Shown here piece after piece: positions 1 through 9,805 of a DNA stretch of 64,000 nt. The translations under genes were made by a program, and so were the position numbers. The notes under the pieces were generated by a model, which ran no database searches, had not been told where the DNA came from, and saw only the letters and a list, made by a program, of their open reading frames with translations. Location: assembly GCF_963556105.2 (NCBI RefSeq), contig NZ_OY829944.1, positions 956,001 through 1,020,000 on the forward strand, given 5' to 3'. This DNA comes from an uncultured Tolumonas sp. GTDB lineage: Bacteria; Pseudomonadota; Gammaproteobacteria; Enterobacterales; Aeromonadaceae. Numbering within the stretch: the stretch's first letter is position 1; each line of letters starts with the position of its first letter.

Positions 1-191
1 AAGATGTATCTGATTACCTGAAAGTTGGTGACATGGTTCGCACTAAAGTGCTGGAAGTAGATCGTCAGGGTCGTATCCGTCTGTCTATCAAAGAAGCGAA
101 ACGTGATGATCAGCCAGCAACTGAACAAGCAGTTGAAGCTGCACCGGTTGAGCAGGAAGTGGCAATCGACAACGTGCCAATGACTGAATAA
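1..191 (+). CDS. pnp: polynucleotide phosphorylase, C-terminal end (partial)
   Basis: Only the last 62 codons are present; the gene begins before the window. The reading frame starts at base 3 and ends with TAA at 189-191. The visible part is the end of an S1 RNA-binding domain ([17 protein letters not shown]), followed by a low-complexity acidic, Ala/Glu-rich tail. This arrangement is typical of the C-terminus of PNPase, a 3'-5' phosphorolytic exoribonuclease of the RNA degradosome. The S1 segment closely resembles the E. coli protein from memory; the tail is divergent, as usual. A strong terminator follows about 80 bases downstream. Confidence 0.88.
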   Translation, partial: DVSDYLKVGDMVRTKVLEVDRQGRIRLSIKEAKRDDQPATEQAVEAAPVEQEVAIDNVPMTE

Positions 192-642
192 GCATTAGCT
201 AATTAATTATACGTAGAAATGTATGCGTACCGCCAATTAATTAAGAGTTTAAGCATAAATTGATACGTCGGATAAAAATCCAGTGATCTCAAGTCACTGG
301 ATTTTTTAATTCTTTTTCTACTGTGTATCCATCCGTCAACTTATCACTAAACTCAGAATTGAGCTGTTAGATGAAATGGAGTTGTTGCCAAAAATTCTGG
401 CACCGAGCCAGATAGCAGTCCGATGAAGCGATTCCTCAGAAGTTTGAAAAGTGAGAGGCTACCGAGAGAGAGTATAAAAGTTCTCGTGAAGCTCATAATG
501 AAATTACAGAGTAAATAATTGGTTATTACAACTAGTTTCGTCCGAATCAATATAGTAGTGGATTAATGTCGAACGAGTGGCTTTGTTTCTAAAACAGTGG
601 TCAATTTAAGTTAACCAGTACAAGTTATTACGGAGAGCTATT
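192..642. other. intergenic region between pnp and hrpB
   Basis: This 451-bp stretch holds the pnp terminator and the hrpB ribosome-binding site (GGAG at 632-635), and otherwise no gene I can support. AT-rich self-complementary blocks lie just after the pnp stop (about 200-209 and 235-244). A short plus-strand reading frame ending near 425 contains LLDEMELLPKILAPSQIAV. It has no start codon or ribosome site in a good position and may be chance or a gene remnant. Confidence 0.5.
274..307 (+). terminator. rho-independent terminator after pnp
   Basis: A 13-bp perfect stem (AAAAATCCAGTGA at 274-286, TCACTGGATTTTT at 294-306) with a 7-base loop runs into a T-rich tract. It is correctly placed to end the pnp transcript. 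Confidence 0.85.
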
Positions 643-3093
643 TTGTCGCAATTACCCATTCACGATCTGTTGCCACAACTTGCGCAGGCGTGCCATTCGC
701 ACAATCAGGTGATCCTGCAGGCATCGCCGGGGGCGGGTAAATCGACGGTAGTGCCCTTATTCCTGTTACAACAATTGGCGGGTAGTGGCCGTATTATCAT
801 GTTGGAACCGCGCCGCTTGGCTGCGCGAAATATTGCACTGTATCTGGCGCAGCAACTAGGTGAACCGGTTGGGCAGCAAGTGGGTTATCGCGTGCGTGGT
901 GAGCAGAAAACCAGTAAAGCGACGCGGCTGGAAATTGTCACCGAAGGCATTTTGACGCGCATGCTGCAGCAAGATCCGGAGCTGAACGGTGTCGATCTGC
1001 TGATTTTTGATGAGTTCCATGAACGCAGTTTACAAGCCGATACGGCACTGGCATTTGCGTTAGAAAGTCAGGCGGCATTACGACCAGAGCTGAAATTACT
1101 GGTGATGTCAGCCACACTCGATGGTTTACCACTACCACAACTGCTGCCCGATGCAGTAGTGCTGAATTGCCCCGGTCGCAGTTATCCGATCACTTTCTAC
1201 TATCAGCCAGTAAACCGACAGCAACCGTTAGTGCCGCAATGGGGCTCGGTGATTATTGATGCCATTTCAAATGAGCAAGGCAGCTTGTTAGTTTTTCTGC
1301 CCGGAGCTGGTGAAATTGATCGTTTGGCGGAATGGCTGCAGCCACGCTTACCCGACACTATTGCCGTGTTACGTCTGCATGGCCGGTTACCGTTTGCGGA
1401 GCAACAGCGGGCAATTTTGCCTTGTGCAGCAGGGCAACGCAAAGTCGTGCTGGCGACCAATGTAGCGGAAACCTCGCTGACCATAGAAGATATTCAGGTC
1501 GTCATTGATAGCGGTCTGGAGCGTCGTAGCAGCTTTGATTTAAAAAGTGGAGTGACGCGACTAGAGACCAAACAGATCGCCAAAGCGTCGGCTACACAAC
1601 GTGCGGGGCGTGCTGGTCGTTTAGGCCCCGGTGTCTGTTATCGGTTGTGGAGTCAGGAAGCGCAAGAACGTCTGGAAGAACAGGCGCCGGCTGAGATCCT
1701 GTGCAGTGATCTGTCATCATTACTGTTGGAAGCTGCTCTTTGGGGCAGTACGCCGGAACAATTACCGTTGTTAGATCCGCCCCCTGCTGCGGCCTTGGCA
1801 GCAGGCCGACAGTTGTTGCAATGGCTGGACGTTTTTGATGCACAGCATAAATTAACTGATAAAGGCCATCAGCTTGCCGCCTTACCTTGTGAACCACGCT
1901 TGGGGCATTTGTTATTAGGTGCGCAAGCGCTGGAACAGCAAGGTTATGCGGAGTTACTGGCTGCAGCCTGTTATCTGGTGGCGTTACAAGAAGAGCGTGT
2001 GTTGGGTAATGATCCTGTCTCTGTGCAGTTGCAGCGTTTAAGTCAAAGTTTACGCCCGGCGGCACAGCGTTGGTGGCAACGGTTAAACAGCGAAGGTGCT
2101 TTGCCGACTTGTTCGGTGGCGCAGATCGATCTGTTGTGTGCGCTGGCGTGGCCCGATCGCATTGCGAAAAACAGCGGCGAATTACGTTATCAATTGGCAA
2201 ATGGTCAGCGCGCCGATCTGCTATTTGATCACCCTTGTCAGGGCAAAGAGTGGCTGGTGGCAGTCTCACTGCAACAAACGGAACAAGGCTTACGCATCTA
2301 TACCGCCGAGCCACTAGACATCGTGACGCTGCAGACCATGCAACCACAGCTGTTTCGTGAAATCACCCATCTGGGCTGGGATAGCAAAGCTGAACGGGTA
2401 CGCGCAGAAAAACAAGCCTGCCTGGGTGCCATTGTGCTGAAACGTCAGCCTCTCACAGATCTGAGCGCCGAGCAAAAAACACAATGTTTGCTGGAAGGGA
2501 TCCGCTTACATGGTCTGGCGTGTTTACCCTGGAATGAAGAGAGCGAGCAGTGGTTGCAACGCTGGCGTTGTGCCGCCGATTGGTTGCCGGAGTTAGCATT
2601 ACCTGCGGCTGACGATACGACGTTATTAGCGAGTCTGGAGCAGTGGTTATTACTGCATCTGGATGGTTTATCGCGTTTAGATGATCTGCGCCGATTATCA
2701 TTTCTGACCATTTTGAAAGGGAACGTAAGCTGGGCGCAGCAGCAAAAACTTGATGAGTTATTACCCTCCCATTTTACCGCGCCAACCGGAAGCCGTATTC
2801 CATTGCGCTATGCCGCTGGGCGCGCACCGGTGTTGGCGGTACGTATTCAGGAGATGTTTGGTCAACGCGACACACCGAAAGTGGCGCACGGCAAAATAGC
2901 ATTACAGATCGAGTTGTTATCGCCGGCGAAGCGCCCGCTACAGATCACGCAAGATCTGGTGGCCTTCTGGCAAGGGGCGTATAACGATGTAAAAAAAGAG
3001 GGCAGAGGGCGTTACCCGAAACATTTCTGGCCTGATGACCCGCTGGAAGCGATGCCGACAAAAACAGTGAAACGACTGATGCAAAAGGATTAA
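643..3093 (+). CDS. hrpB: ATP-dependent RNA helicase HrpB
   Basis: This 816-residue DEAH-family helicase is close in length to E. coli HrpB (809). Visible motifs are Walker A SPGAGKST (residues 28-35), the DEAH-box variant DEFH (123-126), SAT (156-158), and the motif VI region QRAGRAGR further on. The C-terminal half matches the HrpB-specific HA2 and C-terminal regions, with the characteristic end RYPKHFWPDDP. Its cellular substrate is not well defined. The start is TTG at 643, chosen because GGAG lies 7 bases upstream and the frame gives the full family N-terminus. It lies 6 bp before mrcB, so the two are probably co-transcribed. Confidence 0.95.
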   Translation: MSQLPIHDLLPQLAQACHSHNQVILQASPGAGKSTVVPLFLLQQLAGSGRIIMLEPRRLAARNIALYLAQQLGEPVGQQVGYRVRGEQKTSKATRLEIVTEGILTRMLQQDPELNGVDLLIFDEFHERSLQADTALAFALESQAALRPELKLLVMSATLDGLPLPQLLPDAVVLNCPGRSYPITFYYQPVNRQQPLVPQWGSVIIDAISNEQGSLLVFLPGAGEIDRLAEWLQPRLPDTIAVLRLHGRLPFAEQQRAILPCAAGQRKVVLATNVAETSLTIEDIQVVIDSGLERRSSFDLKSGVTRLETKQIAKASATQRAGRAGRLGPGVCYRLWSQEAQERLEEQAPAEILCSDLSSLLLEAALWGSTPEQLPLLDPPPAAALAAGRQLLQWLDVFDAQHKLTDKGHQLAALPCEPRLGHLLLGAQALEQQGYAELLAAACYLVALQEERVLGNDPVSVQLQRLSQSLRPAAQRWWQRLNSEGALPTCSVAQIDLLCALAWPDRIAKNSGELRYQLANGQRADLLFDHPCQGKEWLVAVSLQQTEQGLRIYTAEPLDIVTLQTMQPQLFREITHLGWDSKAERVRAEKQACLGAIVLKRQPLTDLSAEQKTQCLLEGIRLHGLACLPWNEESEQWLQRWRCAADWLPELALPAADDTTLLASLEQWLLLHLDGLSRLDDLRRLSFLTILKGNVSWAQQQKLDELLPSHFTAPTGSRIPLRYAAGRAPVLAVRIQEMFGQRDTPKVAHGKIALQIELLSPAKRPLQITQDLVAFWQGAYNDVKKEGRGRYPKHFWPDDPLEAMPTKTVKRLMQKD

Positions 3094-3099
3094 TTCATT

Positions 3100-5400
3100 T
3101 TGGCAAAAAAAACGGTAACAAAAAAAGTAACAAGCTATCCATTCTGGCATTGGCGCCGTTGGATCAGTTTTGCCGTCAAGCTGAGCTTGGTGGGCATCGC
3201 CTTTATGGTGATGTTTGGTATCTATCTCGACAGTCTGATCCACAGCAAGTTTGATGGCCAGAAATGGCAGCTTCCTGCCGTGGTCTATAGCCGTCCATTG
3301 GAGTTATTTCCGGGCCAGCGCTTATCGGTGCAGCAGATGTTGCATGAGTTGAAATTGCTGAATTATCGCGCCAGCACTCGCCCACAGGGGCCGGGGCAAT
3401 ATGCGGTGAACGGTCAGCGGATTTTGGTGATCCGCCGTGCTTTTGATTTCGCCGATGGCACCGAAAAGATGCGTCCGTTATTGCTGAGTTTTACTGGTCA
3501 GCGTCTGGCGAGTATTCAAAGTGCTGATAATCAGCATGAACTGGCCTATGTACGCATGGATCCAGTCTTACTCGACCGCCTCAGCGGCGATGAGATCGAA
3601 GATCGTATTTTGCTGCGCATTAATCAGGTGCCGCAAACGTTCGTTAACATGCTGTTGCTGGTGGAAGACCGCGATTTTTACAGCCATGGCGGCGTGTCGA
3701 TTCTTTCGATTGGTCGTGCGTTTCTGGCTAATTTACGTGCCGGTCATGCGGTACAGGGCGGCAGTACGCTGACCCAGCAGCTAGCGAAAAACTATTTCCT
3801 CACGCGTGAACGCAGTCTGATGCGTAAAGTGCAGGAAGCTTACATGGCGGTGATCATCGATTACCGTTATGAGAAAAACCAGATCCTCGAAACCTACATG
3901 AATGAGATCTACCTCGGTCAGAACTATGCGCAAGGTGTGTATGGCTTTGGTCTGGCGTCGTATTTCTATTTCGGTATGCCACTCAATGAGCTGGAGCCGG
4001 ATCAAATGGCGTTGCTGGTTACCATGGTGCGTGGCCCCTCTTATTACGACCCATGGCGGTATCCGGAACGGGCACAACAGCGTCGTGACATGATCTTGCG
4101 GCTGATGCTGGAAAATCAGCAGTTGTCACCGGAGCAGTTCCAACTCTATGCCTCGCGGCCATTAGGGTTGCTGGAGCGTGGGCAGATGACCTTTGGTCGC
4201 ACCCCAGCCTTTATGAATTTGTTGCGTCGTGAATTACGCCAACGATTTGGTGAAGGGTTCCTGAAGCAATCAGGCCTGAAGATTTTCACCAGTCTGGATC
4301 CGGTGGCACAACAAGCGGCAGAAGAGTCGGTGTCTTCGCAACTGGATAGCATTGAAAAACGCCTGAACCGCAAAGAATTACAAGGTGCGATGGTGGTGAC
4401 CAACCGCCATTCCGGTGAAGTGTCTGCGTTAGTTGGTGGACGGGATACCAATTATGCCGGCTTAAACCGTGCACTGGATGCGCGCCGTCCGATTGGTTCT
4501 CAGGTTAAACCGGCGGTTTATCTGACGGCATTGGATCAAGGCTATCAGTTAGCAACCCCGCTGAAAGATGAACCGTTGCAGCTGCGTAATCAGGGTGGTA
4601 AAACCTGGGCGCCACAAAACTACGATAAAACCTATCGAGGGAATGTGCCGTTATATGCAGCGATGGCCAATTCACTGAACGTCCCGACCGTTCGTTTAGG
4701 TATGGCGGTTGGTATTCCGGCGGTAGCGGAGACGCTGAAAAAACTCGGCGTGACGCAGGATATTCCTCTTTTCCCATCCCTGTTTTTGGGCATTCTGGAG
4801 TTATCGCCATTTGAAGTTAATCAGTTCTATCTGACATTAGCGACACAAGGCTTATATCAGCCCTTAACCGCGATCCGCACCATTCAGGATAGTGATGGCA
4901 AAGTGTTGTATCAGCGTGCCGAGAAAGCTGAGCGCCGTATTGATGGTCAATCTGCCTATCTGACGTTGTTTACCATGACCAAAGTGGCCAGTCAGGGCAC
5001 CGCGCGCGTGCTGGCGTCGCAGTTCCCCGGTGCTGTGTTGGCGGGTAAAACGGGTACCACGGATAACCTGCGTGATGCCTGGTTTACAGGGATGGACAAC
5101 GATGAGTTGATCACCACCTGGGTGGGTCGGGATGATAACCAGCCGGCTGGTTTAACCGGTGCCAATGGTGCACTGCCGCTATTTAGTAACTATATGCAAC
5201 GACGGGGTGTGAACTCGCTGAAATTGCAGGTACCGCAAGGTATTTCCATGGTGAACTTCAACGTCGATGGTAAACCGGTGGCCAGTGGTTGTGCTGGCGC
5301 GCTGATGTTACCGGCGCGGACGGATAAACTGCCACCAGAGGAAAGTTGCAGCAGTACGCCGGTAGATTGGATTAAGAATATGTTTTCCAGTGGGGAGTAA
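3100..5400 (+). CDS. mrcB: bifunctional penicillin-binding protein 1B
   Basis: This class A PBP of 766 residues polymerises and cross-links peptidoglycan at the outer face of the inner membrane. One membrane anchor lies at about residues 23-43 after a basic cytoplasmic tail. A UB2H-like region follows, then a glycosyltransferase-51 domain with catalytic Glu189 (LLVEDRDFYSHGG) and QGGSTLTQQLAKN. The transpeptidase domain has S467-QVK, S525-LN and K650-TG. It is shorter than E. coli PBP1b (844), mainly at the termini. The start is TTG at 3100, just after the hrpB stop. No good ribosome site is visible, so translation may be coupled to hrpB. Confidence 0.95.
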   Translation: MAKKTVTKKVTSYPFWHWRRWISFAVKLSLVGIAFMVMFGIYLDSLIHSKFDGQKWQLPAVVYSRPLELFPGQRLSVQQMLHELKLLNYRASTRPQGPGQYAVNGQRILVIRRAFDFADGTEKMRPLLLSFTGQRLASIQSADNQHELAYVRMDPVLLDRLSGDEIEDRILLRINQVPQTFVNMLLLVEDRDFYSHGGVSILSIGRAFLANLRAGHAVQGGSTLTQQLAKNYFLTRERSLMRKVQEAYMAVIIDYRYEKNQILETYMNEIYLGQNYAQGVYGFGLASYFYFGMPLNELEPDQMALLVTMVRGPSYYDPWRYPERAQQRRDMILRLMLENQQLSPEQFQLYASRPLGLLERGQMTFGRTPAFMNLLRRELRQRFGEGFLKQSGLKIFTSLDPVAQQAAEESVSSQLDSIEKRLNRKELQGAMVVTNRHSGEVSALVGGRDTNYAGLNRALDARRPIGSQVKPAVYLTALDQGYQLATPLKDEPLQLRNQGGKTWAPQNYDKTYRGNVPLYAAMANSLNVPTVRLGMAVGIPAVAETLKKLGVTQDIPLFPSLFLGILELSPFEVNQFYLTLATQGLYQPLTAIRTIQDSDGKVLYQRAEKAERRIDGQSAYLTLFTMTKVASQGTARVLASQFPGAVLAGKTGTTDNLRDAWFTGMDNDELITTWVGRDDNQPAGLTGANGALPLFSNYMQRRGVNSLKLQVPQGISMVNFNVDGKPVASGCAGALMLPARTDKLPPEESCSSTPVDWIKNMFSSGE

Positions 5401-5468
5401 GATCCTGATTCTGTTGGGTTAAAACCTGACAGCACAAAATTCAATAACTGCTTTTAAACGTAGAACGT

Positions 5469-5494
5469 ATGGTAAGAGTTTCGGCTCTTACCAT
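5469..5494. repeat. inverted repeat between convergent mrcB and chemoreceptor genes
   Basis: ATGGTAAGAG and CTCTTACCAT form a perfect 10-bp stem around a 6-base loop. It sits where two converging transcripts end, so it may act as a bidirectional terminator, but the T-tract is weak on both sides. Confidence 0.5.
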
Positions 5495-5523
5495 GCTATT
5501 TGCGGAGTAAATCGATAATTAAA

Positions 5524-7230
5524 TCAGTCGTGAGAGACGACAAATTTATCTGTATATGTTTCCAATAACACAGCCAGTTGAGTCAATGAGACAAGGTGAT
5601 TGTTGACGGATTTAATGGATTGGTTGTTATCTTCAGACATTCTGGCGACATATTCAACGTTGCGAGCTGCTTCACTCATTGCACCTGTTTGGCTGCTGAG
5701 AGCATTCATTACATTACGAACAGAATCCATGACGAGCAGATTTTTTTCTGAAATAGCCTGCATACCATGGCTCGCTCTTTCTGCTGCCGCTACCCCTCCA
5801 TTGACGTGTTCAACGCTGGCATAAATCTGTTTAACCACTGATTGTGTACCGAGCTGAATTGATTTGATCATTGAGTCAACTTCGCGAGTTGATGCTGCAG
5901 TTCGTTCTGCTAGCATTCTGACTTCATCGGCAACAACCGCAAAACCTCTACCGGTTTCTCCGGCCCGGGCGGCTTCAATAGCGGCATTCAGAGCGAGTAG
6001 ATTTGTTTGATCTGCAATTTCTTTAATGGTTGTGACAATGGTCGAAATCGCATTTGATTTGTCGCCTAACGCTGTGATTTCTGTTGCAACCTGATTCACT
6101 TCGTCTGAGATCGTATCAATGTTTGTAATTAATGCATTGATCAATGTGACACCGTGTTGGGCGGTTTCTTCTGCTTCTGATGTGAACGTTAATACATGCT
6201 CGGAGTTGTGTGAAATCTGTTGAATCGTGGTTGTCATCTCTTCAACAGTGGCCGCAATTGATGATGCCGCATCACTTTGCGTATTCGAAGCATTGAGAAC
6301 TTGAGTACTGAGTTGATTCACTTCATCAGAGACACTATGTAACTCATGAGTACTTGATTGAATTTTTTTGATCAAATCATTTAAATGGCTGCGCATTGAT
6401 TCCATTTGACCTAACAGGCTATGTTGTCGATCCGTTTTTATTGGAATTGATTTGGCTAAATTACCATTAGATATTGTCGATACGACTGATGCGGCTATCA
6501 TGGGTTCGCCGCCTAACATCCTTTTTATCGATGAATATACCCGCCAGATAAACCCGAGAAAAACAAAGCACAAGCTAAGTGCGACAGTCATTTCAATTTG
6601 GTAAATCTTTGATTTTTGTTCGGCTGTATCTTGTTCAATAAGCTGGTTTTGCGTATTAGCATCAGCCAATAAAGTATCAACCATTTTCCGATGCTGACTA
6701 AATGTGTCTTCTAATAAAATTAAAGTTTCATCGTTAGGCTTTTTGTTGTTTTTCTCGATAAATGGAATGATTTCTGAATTGGCAATAGTAATGAATCGTT
6801 CTGCTGTCGGACGTATATTACTTGAGATTTGGGATTTCATTGCGGGATCAAGAGCAGAAGTTTCCCATCTACTATTTGCTGATTTGAATAATTCAATATC
6901 GCTTTCATAAGCCTCTTTGTAAGGTTCACGAGTAATATTATTTTCAGCATGTTGAATAAAAAGCTGTAATTGAAATGCAGCATCAACAAGATACATCGGC
7001 GGTGGCATGATATCGGCAATGAGATCTTGGTTGATTTTTAGTCGTGCGTAGATTGGGCCATTTATGGATATTTGTTTGATACTGTAGATACTAAAAAGCG
7101 TTAAAAAGGTTAAACCTAATAATGCACCCGTTATGAGAAATAAAAATTTATGTTTGATACTTAAACGGTCAAACCACGATAAATTGATGTTCTTATGATT
7201 AAGGTGCTGCTTATTGTTATAACTATCCAT
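5524..7230 (-). CDS. methyl-accepting chemotaxis protein (membrane)
   Basis: A 568-residue transmembrane chemoreceptor. TM1 lies at about residues 30-52 and TM2 at about 193-215. Between them is a roughly 140-residue periplasmic, largely helical sensor domain (four-helix-bundle type by appearance). A HAMP region and the cytoplasmic signalling domain follow, with the hairpin tip [20 protein letters not shown] and then [18 protein letters not shown]. It should control CheA through CheW. The ligand cannot be read from sequence. There is no C-terminal CheR-binding pentapeptide. It stands alone, with an AT-rich 357-bp region upstream, which is typical of dispersed receptor genes. Confidence 0.92.
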   Translation of the reverse strand: MDSYNNKQHLNHKNINLSWFDRLSIKHKFLFLITGALLGLTFLTLFSIYSIKQISINGPIYARLKINQDLIADIMPPPMYLVDAAFQLQLFIQHAENNITREPYKEAYESDIELFKSANSRWETSALDPAMKSQISSNIRPTAERFITIANSEIIPFIEKNNKKPNDETLILLEDTFSQHRKMVDTLLADANTQNQLIEQDTAEQKSKIYQIEMTVALSLCFVFLGFIWRVYSSIKRMLGGEPMIAASVVSTISNGNLAKSIPIKTDRQHSLLGQMESMRSHLNDLIKKIQSSTHELHSVSDEVNQLSTQVLNASNTQSDAASSIAATVEEMTTTIQQISHNSEHVLTFTSEAEETAQHGVTLINALITNIDTISDEVNQVATEITALGDKSNAISTIVTTIKEIADQTNLLALNAAIEAARAGETGRGFAVVADEVRMLAERTAASTREVDSMIKSIQLGTQSVVKQIYASVEHVNGGVAAAERASHGMQAISEKNLLVMDSVRNVMNALSSQTGAMSEAARNVEYVARMSEDNNQSIKSVNNHLVSLTQLAVLLETYTDKFVVSHD

Positions 7231-7587
7231 GTTGAAATTCCGTTTTTATTTTAAGTAATAGATATCCCGCATCTCTTAATGGTTGATTTAGATGTGGCTA
7301 AACTAAGTTGCCACAGAATATGGTGTTAATTCAATAGTATAATTGCTTGTAAATGATGAAATTTTTGTTATTTCACCTTTGTTTAATTAGATTGAATTTA
7401 AAGGTTTATGTATGTAAAACTTTAAATATTTAGATATGCAAAAAATGCATCTATGAAAAGTTGTTTTTATAACTGCAAATTTACAGTTGAAACCTTTAGG
7501 TTGTATTTCGAAGTTTTTTATAAATAAAAATGAAATGAATATAACTTTTTAAAGCAAAGCGCCGCATTTATGCGACGCTCTCTTTTC
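7231..7587. other. AT-rich intergenic region upstream of the chemoreceptor
   Basis: A 357-bp gap between two minus-strand genes. It must hold the chemoreceptor promoter (transcribed leftward) and, at 7558-7579, the probable yajL terminator. GGAA lies about 8 bases before the receptor ATG. I see no ORF or RNA gene. A sigma-28-like promoter was looked for and not convincingly found. Confidence 0.5.
7558..7579 (-). terminator. probable terminator after yajL
   Basis: Read on the minus strand, AGCGTCGC and GCGGCGCT form an 8-bp stem with one G-U pair and a 6-base loop, followed by a moderately T-rich run. It lies 8 bases past the yajL stop. Confidence 0.5.
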
Positions 7588-8160
7588 TTACGCCAACATA
7601 TCTTTGCGTACCTGCGATGCGATTTCTTTACCTTGTAACTCGGCAACAATTGCCAGCGCAAAATCGAGGCTGGTAGCTGGGCCTTGGCTGGTGATCAGTT
7701 TGTTGGGTTTATCCACGACGACACGATCTTGGCGGAGTTGTTTGGTTGGTAACTGACTTTGCGTACCGGGATAACCCGTGACCAAAGCATCGCCAATCAG
7801 ATCATGATGAGCTAAAACAAATGCCGGGGTGGCGCAAATTGCGGCACGCCACAATTCGTTGGCACGTTGTTTTTTCAGAAGCTCAATGACCATCGGGTTA
7901 TCACGCAGATATTCAGCGCCCGGCAAACCGCCTGGTAATACGATCACATCAAACGTCTCATGCGCGACCTCTTCCAGTAAATGATCTGCTACCAGATGTA
8001 CACCACGCGAAGCGGCGACTTCGCGTTGTTTGTTGGGGTTAATAGATGCGACCGTGACTTTTATATTGCCGCGTACCAGCGTATCGATGCTGGTTACCGC
8101 TTCAATCTCTTCACAACCGGGGGCAATAATAACCAGTGCTCTTTTGCTCATCATGTTCAT
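7588..8160 (-). CDS. yajL: DJ-1/PfpI family protein YajL
   Basis: A 190-codon member of the DJ-1/ThiJ family, closest to E. coli YajL (about 196 residues). The family has been described as a protein and nucleic-acid deglycase or covalent chaperone acting under oxidative or carbonyl stress; its exact activity is debated. The nucleophile-elbow cysteine is visible in AAICATPAF (Cys109 from the first Met), along with the conserved Glu in GCEEIEA and the LPGGLPGAE motif. The start is ambiguous: AAGG directly abuts the first ATG (8160), so Met3 (8154) or Met4 is better spaced. It follows panE with almost no gap, so the two form an operon. Confidence 0.92.
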   Translation of the reverse strand: MNMMSKRALVIIAPGCEEIEAVTSIDTLVRGNIKVTVASINPNKQREVAASRGVHLVADHLLEEVAHETFDVIVLPGGLPGAEYLRDNPMVIELLKKQRANELWRAAICATPAFVLAHHDLIGDALVTGYPGTQSQLPTKQLRQDRVVVDKPNKLITSQGPATSLDFALAIVAELQGKEIASQVRKDMLA

Positions 8161-8162
8161 CC

Positions 8163-9068
8163 TTATACGGTGACAAATTGCGATTCTAATGCTTTGATTT
8201 TTAGGTATAGCGCACGGTGTCGCGGTAGTTCAAGCCCGTTTTGTTCGGCTTGCTGCAACAGATAACCGGTAATGTAATCAATCTCAGTCCGACGTCGATT
8301 GGCGAGATCTTGTTGCATCGATGAGTAATTTTGCGCAGTCCGATCAACTACTTGCAAAACAAACTCACGCCATTCGTTAGCTGTTTTCGTCAGACCTTGT
8401 TTCAATAATAATGGCTGTAATTCCAGACATAATTCAGCGATGTCATCCTGATGCTGTAACAGGACGCCATTGGGCTGATTATAAACAGCCGACAACGGGT
8501 TTATGACGGCATTGACGACCAGCTTTTGCCACTGTCGTTCCTGAATCTGCTCACTCCAAGCTGCATGCCCTAAGGCATCCGCCAATGGCGACACCAATGT
8601 TTGCCACTGTTCCCCGGCTGTATTCAGTGCACCCAACCAAGTTTCACCAAAGCCGGTGTGTTTAATATGACGGGCATCGGTTTTCAGAGCACCAAAACTG
8701 GTGACACCGGCTAACAACGGGTTATGCGGGAAATGTTCGGTCAGCCATTCAGCGGTGCCCATACCGTTATGCAGTAGCAAAATTGGGCAAGATTCGGGTA
8801 GTAAGCCAATCAGCGGTTGTAAGGCATTGGTGACTTGCCAGACTTTGGTGGTGATCAGCAAACAACCAATCTGCGTCAGATCCTGATAGCCGATGCAATC
8901 AAGTTCACACAGGCAAATTGAACCATCCAACTGTTCCAACAGCATGGGTTTGGCTTGTTGCCGGTGCGGTTGACGGGTATCCAGCAGGTTAACTTTTTGG
9001 CCGCTGCGTTGCAGGTGGGTAGCAAACAAAGAACCCACGGCGCCGGCCCCTAAAATGGTCCATTGCAT
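8163..9068 (-). CDS. panE: 2-dehydropantoate 2-reductase
   Basis: A 301-residue ketopantoate reductase (E. coli PanE has 303). It reduces 2-dehydropantoate to pantoate with NADPH in the pantothenate/CoA pathway, in the cytosol. The N-terminal Rossmann motif GAGAVGS is at residues 8-14, and the catalytic-lysine region KLVVNAVINPLSA begins the C-terminal helical domain. It is first in a two-gene minus-strand operon with yajL (stop and next start within 3 bases). The region to yajQ (9069-9253) is a divergent promoter region. Confidence 0.94.
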   Translation of the reverse strand: MQWTILGAGAVGSLFATHLQRSGQKVNLLDTRQPHRQQAKPMLLEQLDGSICLCELDCIGYQDLTQIGCLLITTKVWQVTNALQPLIGLLPESCPILLLHNGMGTAEWLTEHFPHNPLLAGVTSFGALKTDARHIKHTGFGETWLGALNTAGEQWQTLVSPLADALGHAAWSEQIQERQWQKLVVNAVINPLSAVYNQPNGVLLQHQDDIAELCLELQPLLLKQGLTKTANEWREFVLQVVDRTAQNYSSMQQDLANRRRTEIDYITGYLLQQAEQNGLELPRHRALYLKIKALESQFVTV

Positions 9069-9253
9069 AAACAGGTTAACTCACTGTCAGATATAATAAT
9101 TAATTGTACGATGTCGGCCATGAATTGGCAGTTTTATCTCCATCGTACGTGAAGTTACAACGCTAATTAGTTCGGATATCGCTGTAGATTACCTTCATTC
9201 AGGTGCTGATTTCTGCTAGATTTAGCGCCAATTTGGAATGAGGAGAATTTACT

Positions 9254-9736
9254 ATGCCGTCTTTTGACATTGTCTCTGAAGTCGCGATGAACGAAGTTCA
9301 GAACGCAGTAGAAAACGCGAATCGCGAATTACAGACCCGTTTTGATTTTCGTGGTGTTGATGCCTCCTTTGAGCTGAACAAAGAAGAGATCAAAATGGCT
9401 GCTGATGCTGATTTCCAGCTCAAGCAGATGATTGAAATCCTGCGTGATAAAATTGTGAAACGTGGTATGGATGTCAGCTGTCTGGATATCGGCGATATCG
9501 AACATTCTGGCCGCCGTTATTTTCAGGTCATCAAACTGAAACAGGGTATCGAAACGGATGTGGCGAAAAAGCTCATCAAAATTATCAAAGATGCCAAGAT
9601 CAAAGTACAGACCGCGATCCAGGGCGATGAAATTCGCGTGACCGGTAAAAAACGTGACGATCTGCAGGAAGCAATGGCGCTGGTGCGTCAGGCTGAGTTG
9701 GGACAAGCGTTCCAGTTTACCAATTTCCGTGACTAA
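9254..9736 (+). CDS. yajQ: YajQ family nucleotide-binding protein
   Basis: A 160-residue UPF0234/YajQ protein (E. coli YajQ has 163). The family binds nucleotides, and some members bind c-di-GMP and act as effectors. The diagnostic N-terminus [10 protein letters not shown] and [11 protein letters not shown] are visible, as are the two ferredoxin-like halves and the conserved TGKKRDDLQ near the end. AGGAG at 9241-9245 fixes the start, 8 bases upstream. It is monocistronic, divergent from panE, and followed by a terminator. The role here is not evident from neighbours, though this chromosome does carry a GGDEF gene at 55.6-56.5 kb. Confidence 0.94.
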   Translation: MPSFDIVSEVAMNEVQNAVENANRELQTRFDFRGVDASFELNKEEIKMAADADFQLKQMIEILRDKIVKRGMDVSCLDIGDIEHSGRRYFQVIKLKQGIETDVAKKLIKIIKDAKIKVQTAIQGDEIRVTGKKRDDLQEAMALVRQAELGQAFQFTNFRD

Positions 9737-9756
9737 CCTGCGTTAGCGTTGTATCT

Positions 9757-9796
9757 GGCCTCCCGAGCGCATTTGCCTCTGGAGGCTTTATTTTTT
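9757..9796 (+). terminator. terminator after yajQ
   Basis: GCCTCC (9758-9763) pairs with GGAGGC (9781-9786), followed by TTTATTTTTT. It lies between yajQ and the ribosome site of ampG, and argues against any ampG start upstream of it. Confidence 0.65.
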
Positions 9797-9805
9797 GGAG
9801 TTGTC

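Noticed and set aside
353-550. 65-codon minus-strand reading frame between pnp and hrpB
   Set aside because: No ribosome site, no recognisable protein features, and it lies in a spacer between well-placed genes.
1592-2347. 251-codon minus-strand frame inside hrpB
   Set aside because: Lies opposite an unambiguous helicase gene; composition (Pro/Arg/His-rich) is typical of a complementary-strand shadow.
7231-7330. Sigma-28 flagellar promoter for the chemoreceptor (TAAA then GGGATAT on the minus strand)
   Set aside because: Spacing between the elements is about two bases too long and the -10 half is a weak match.
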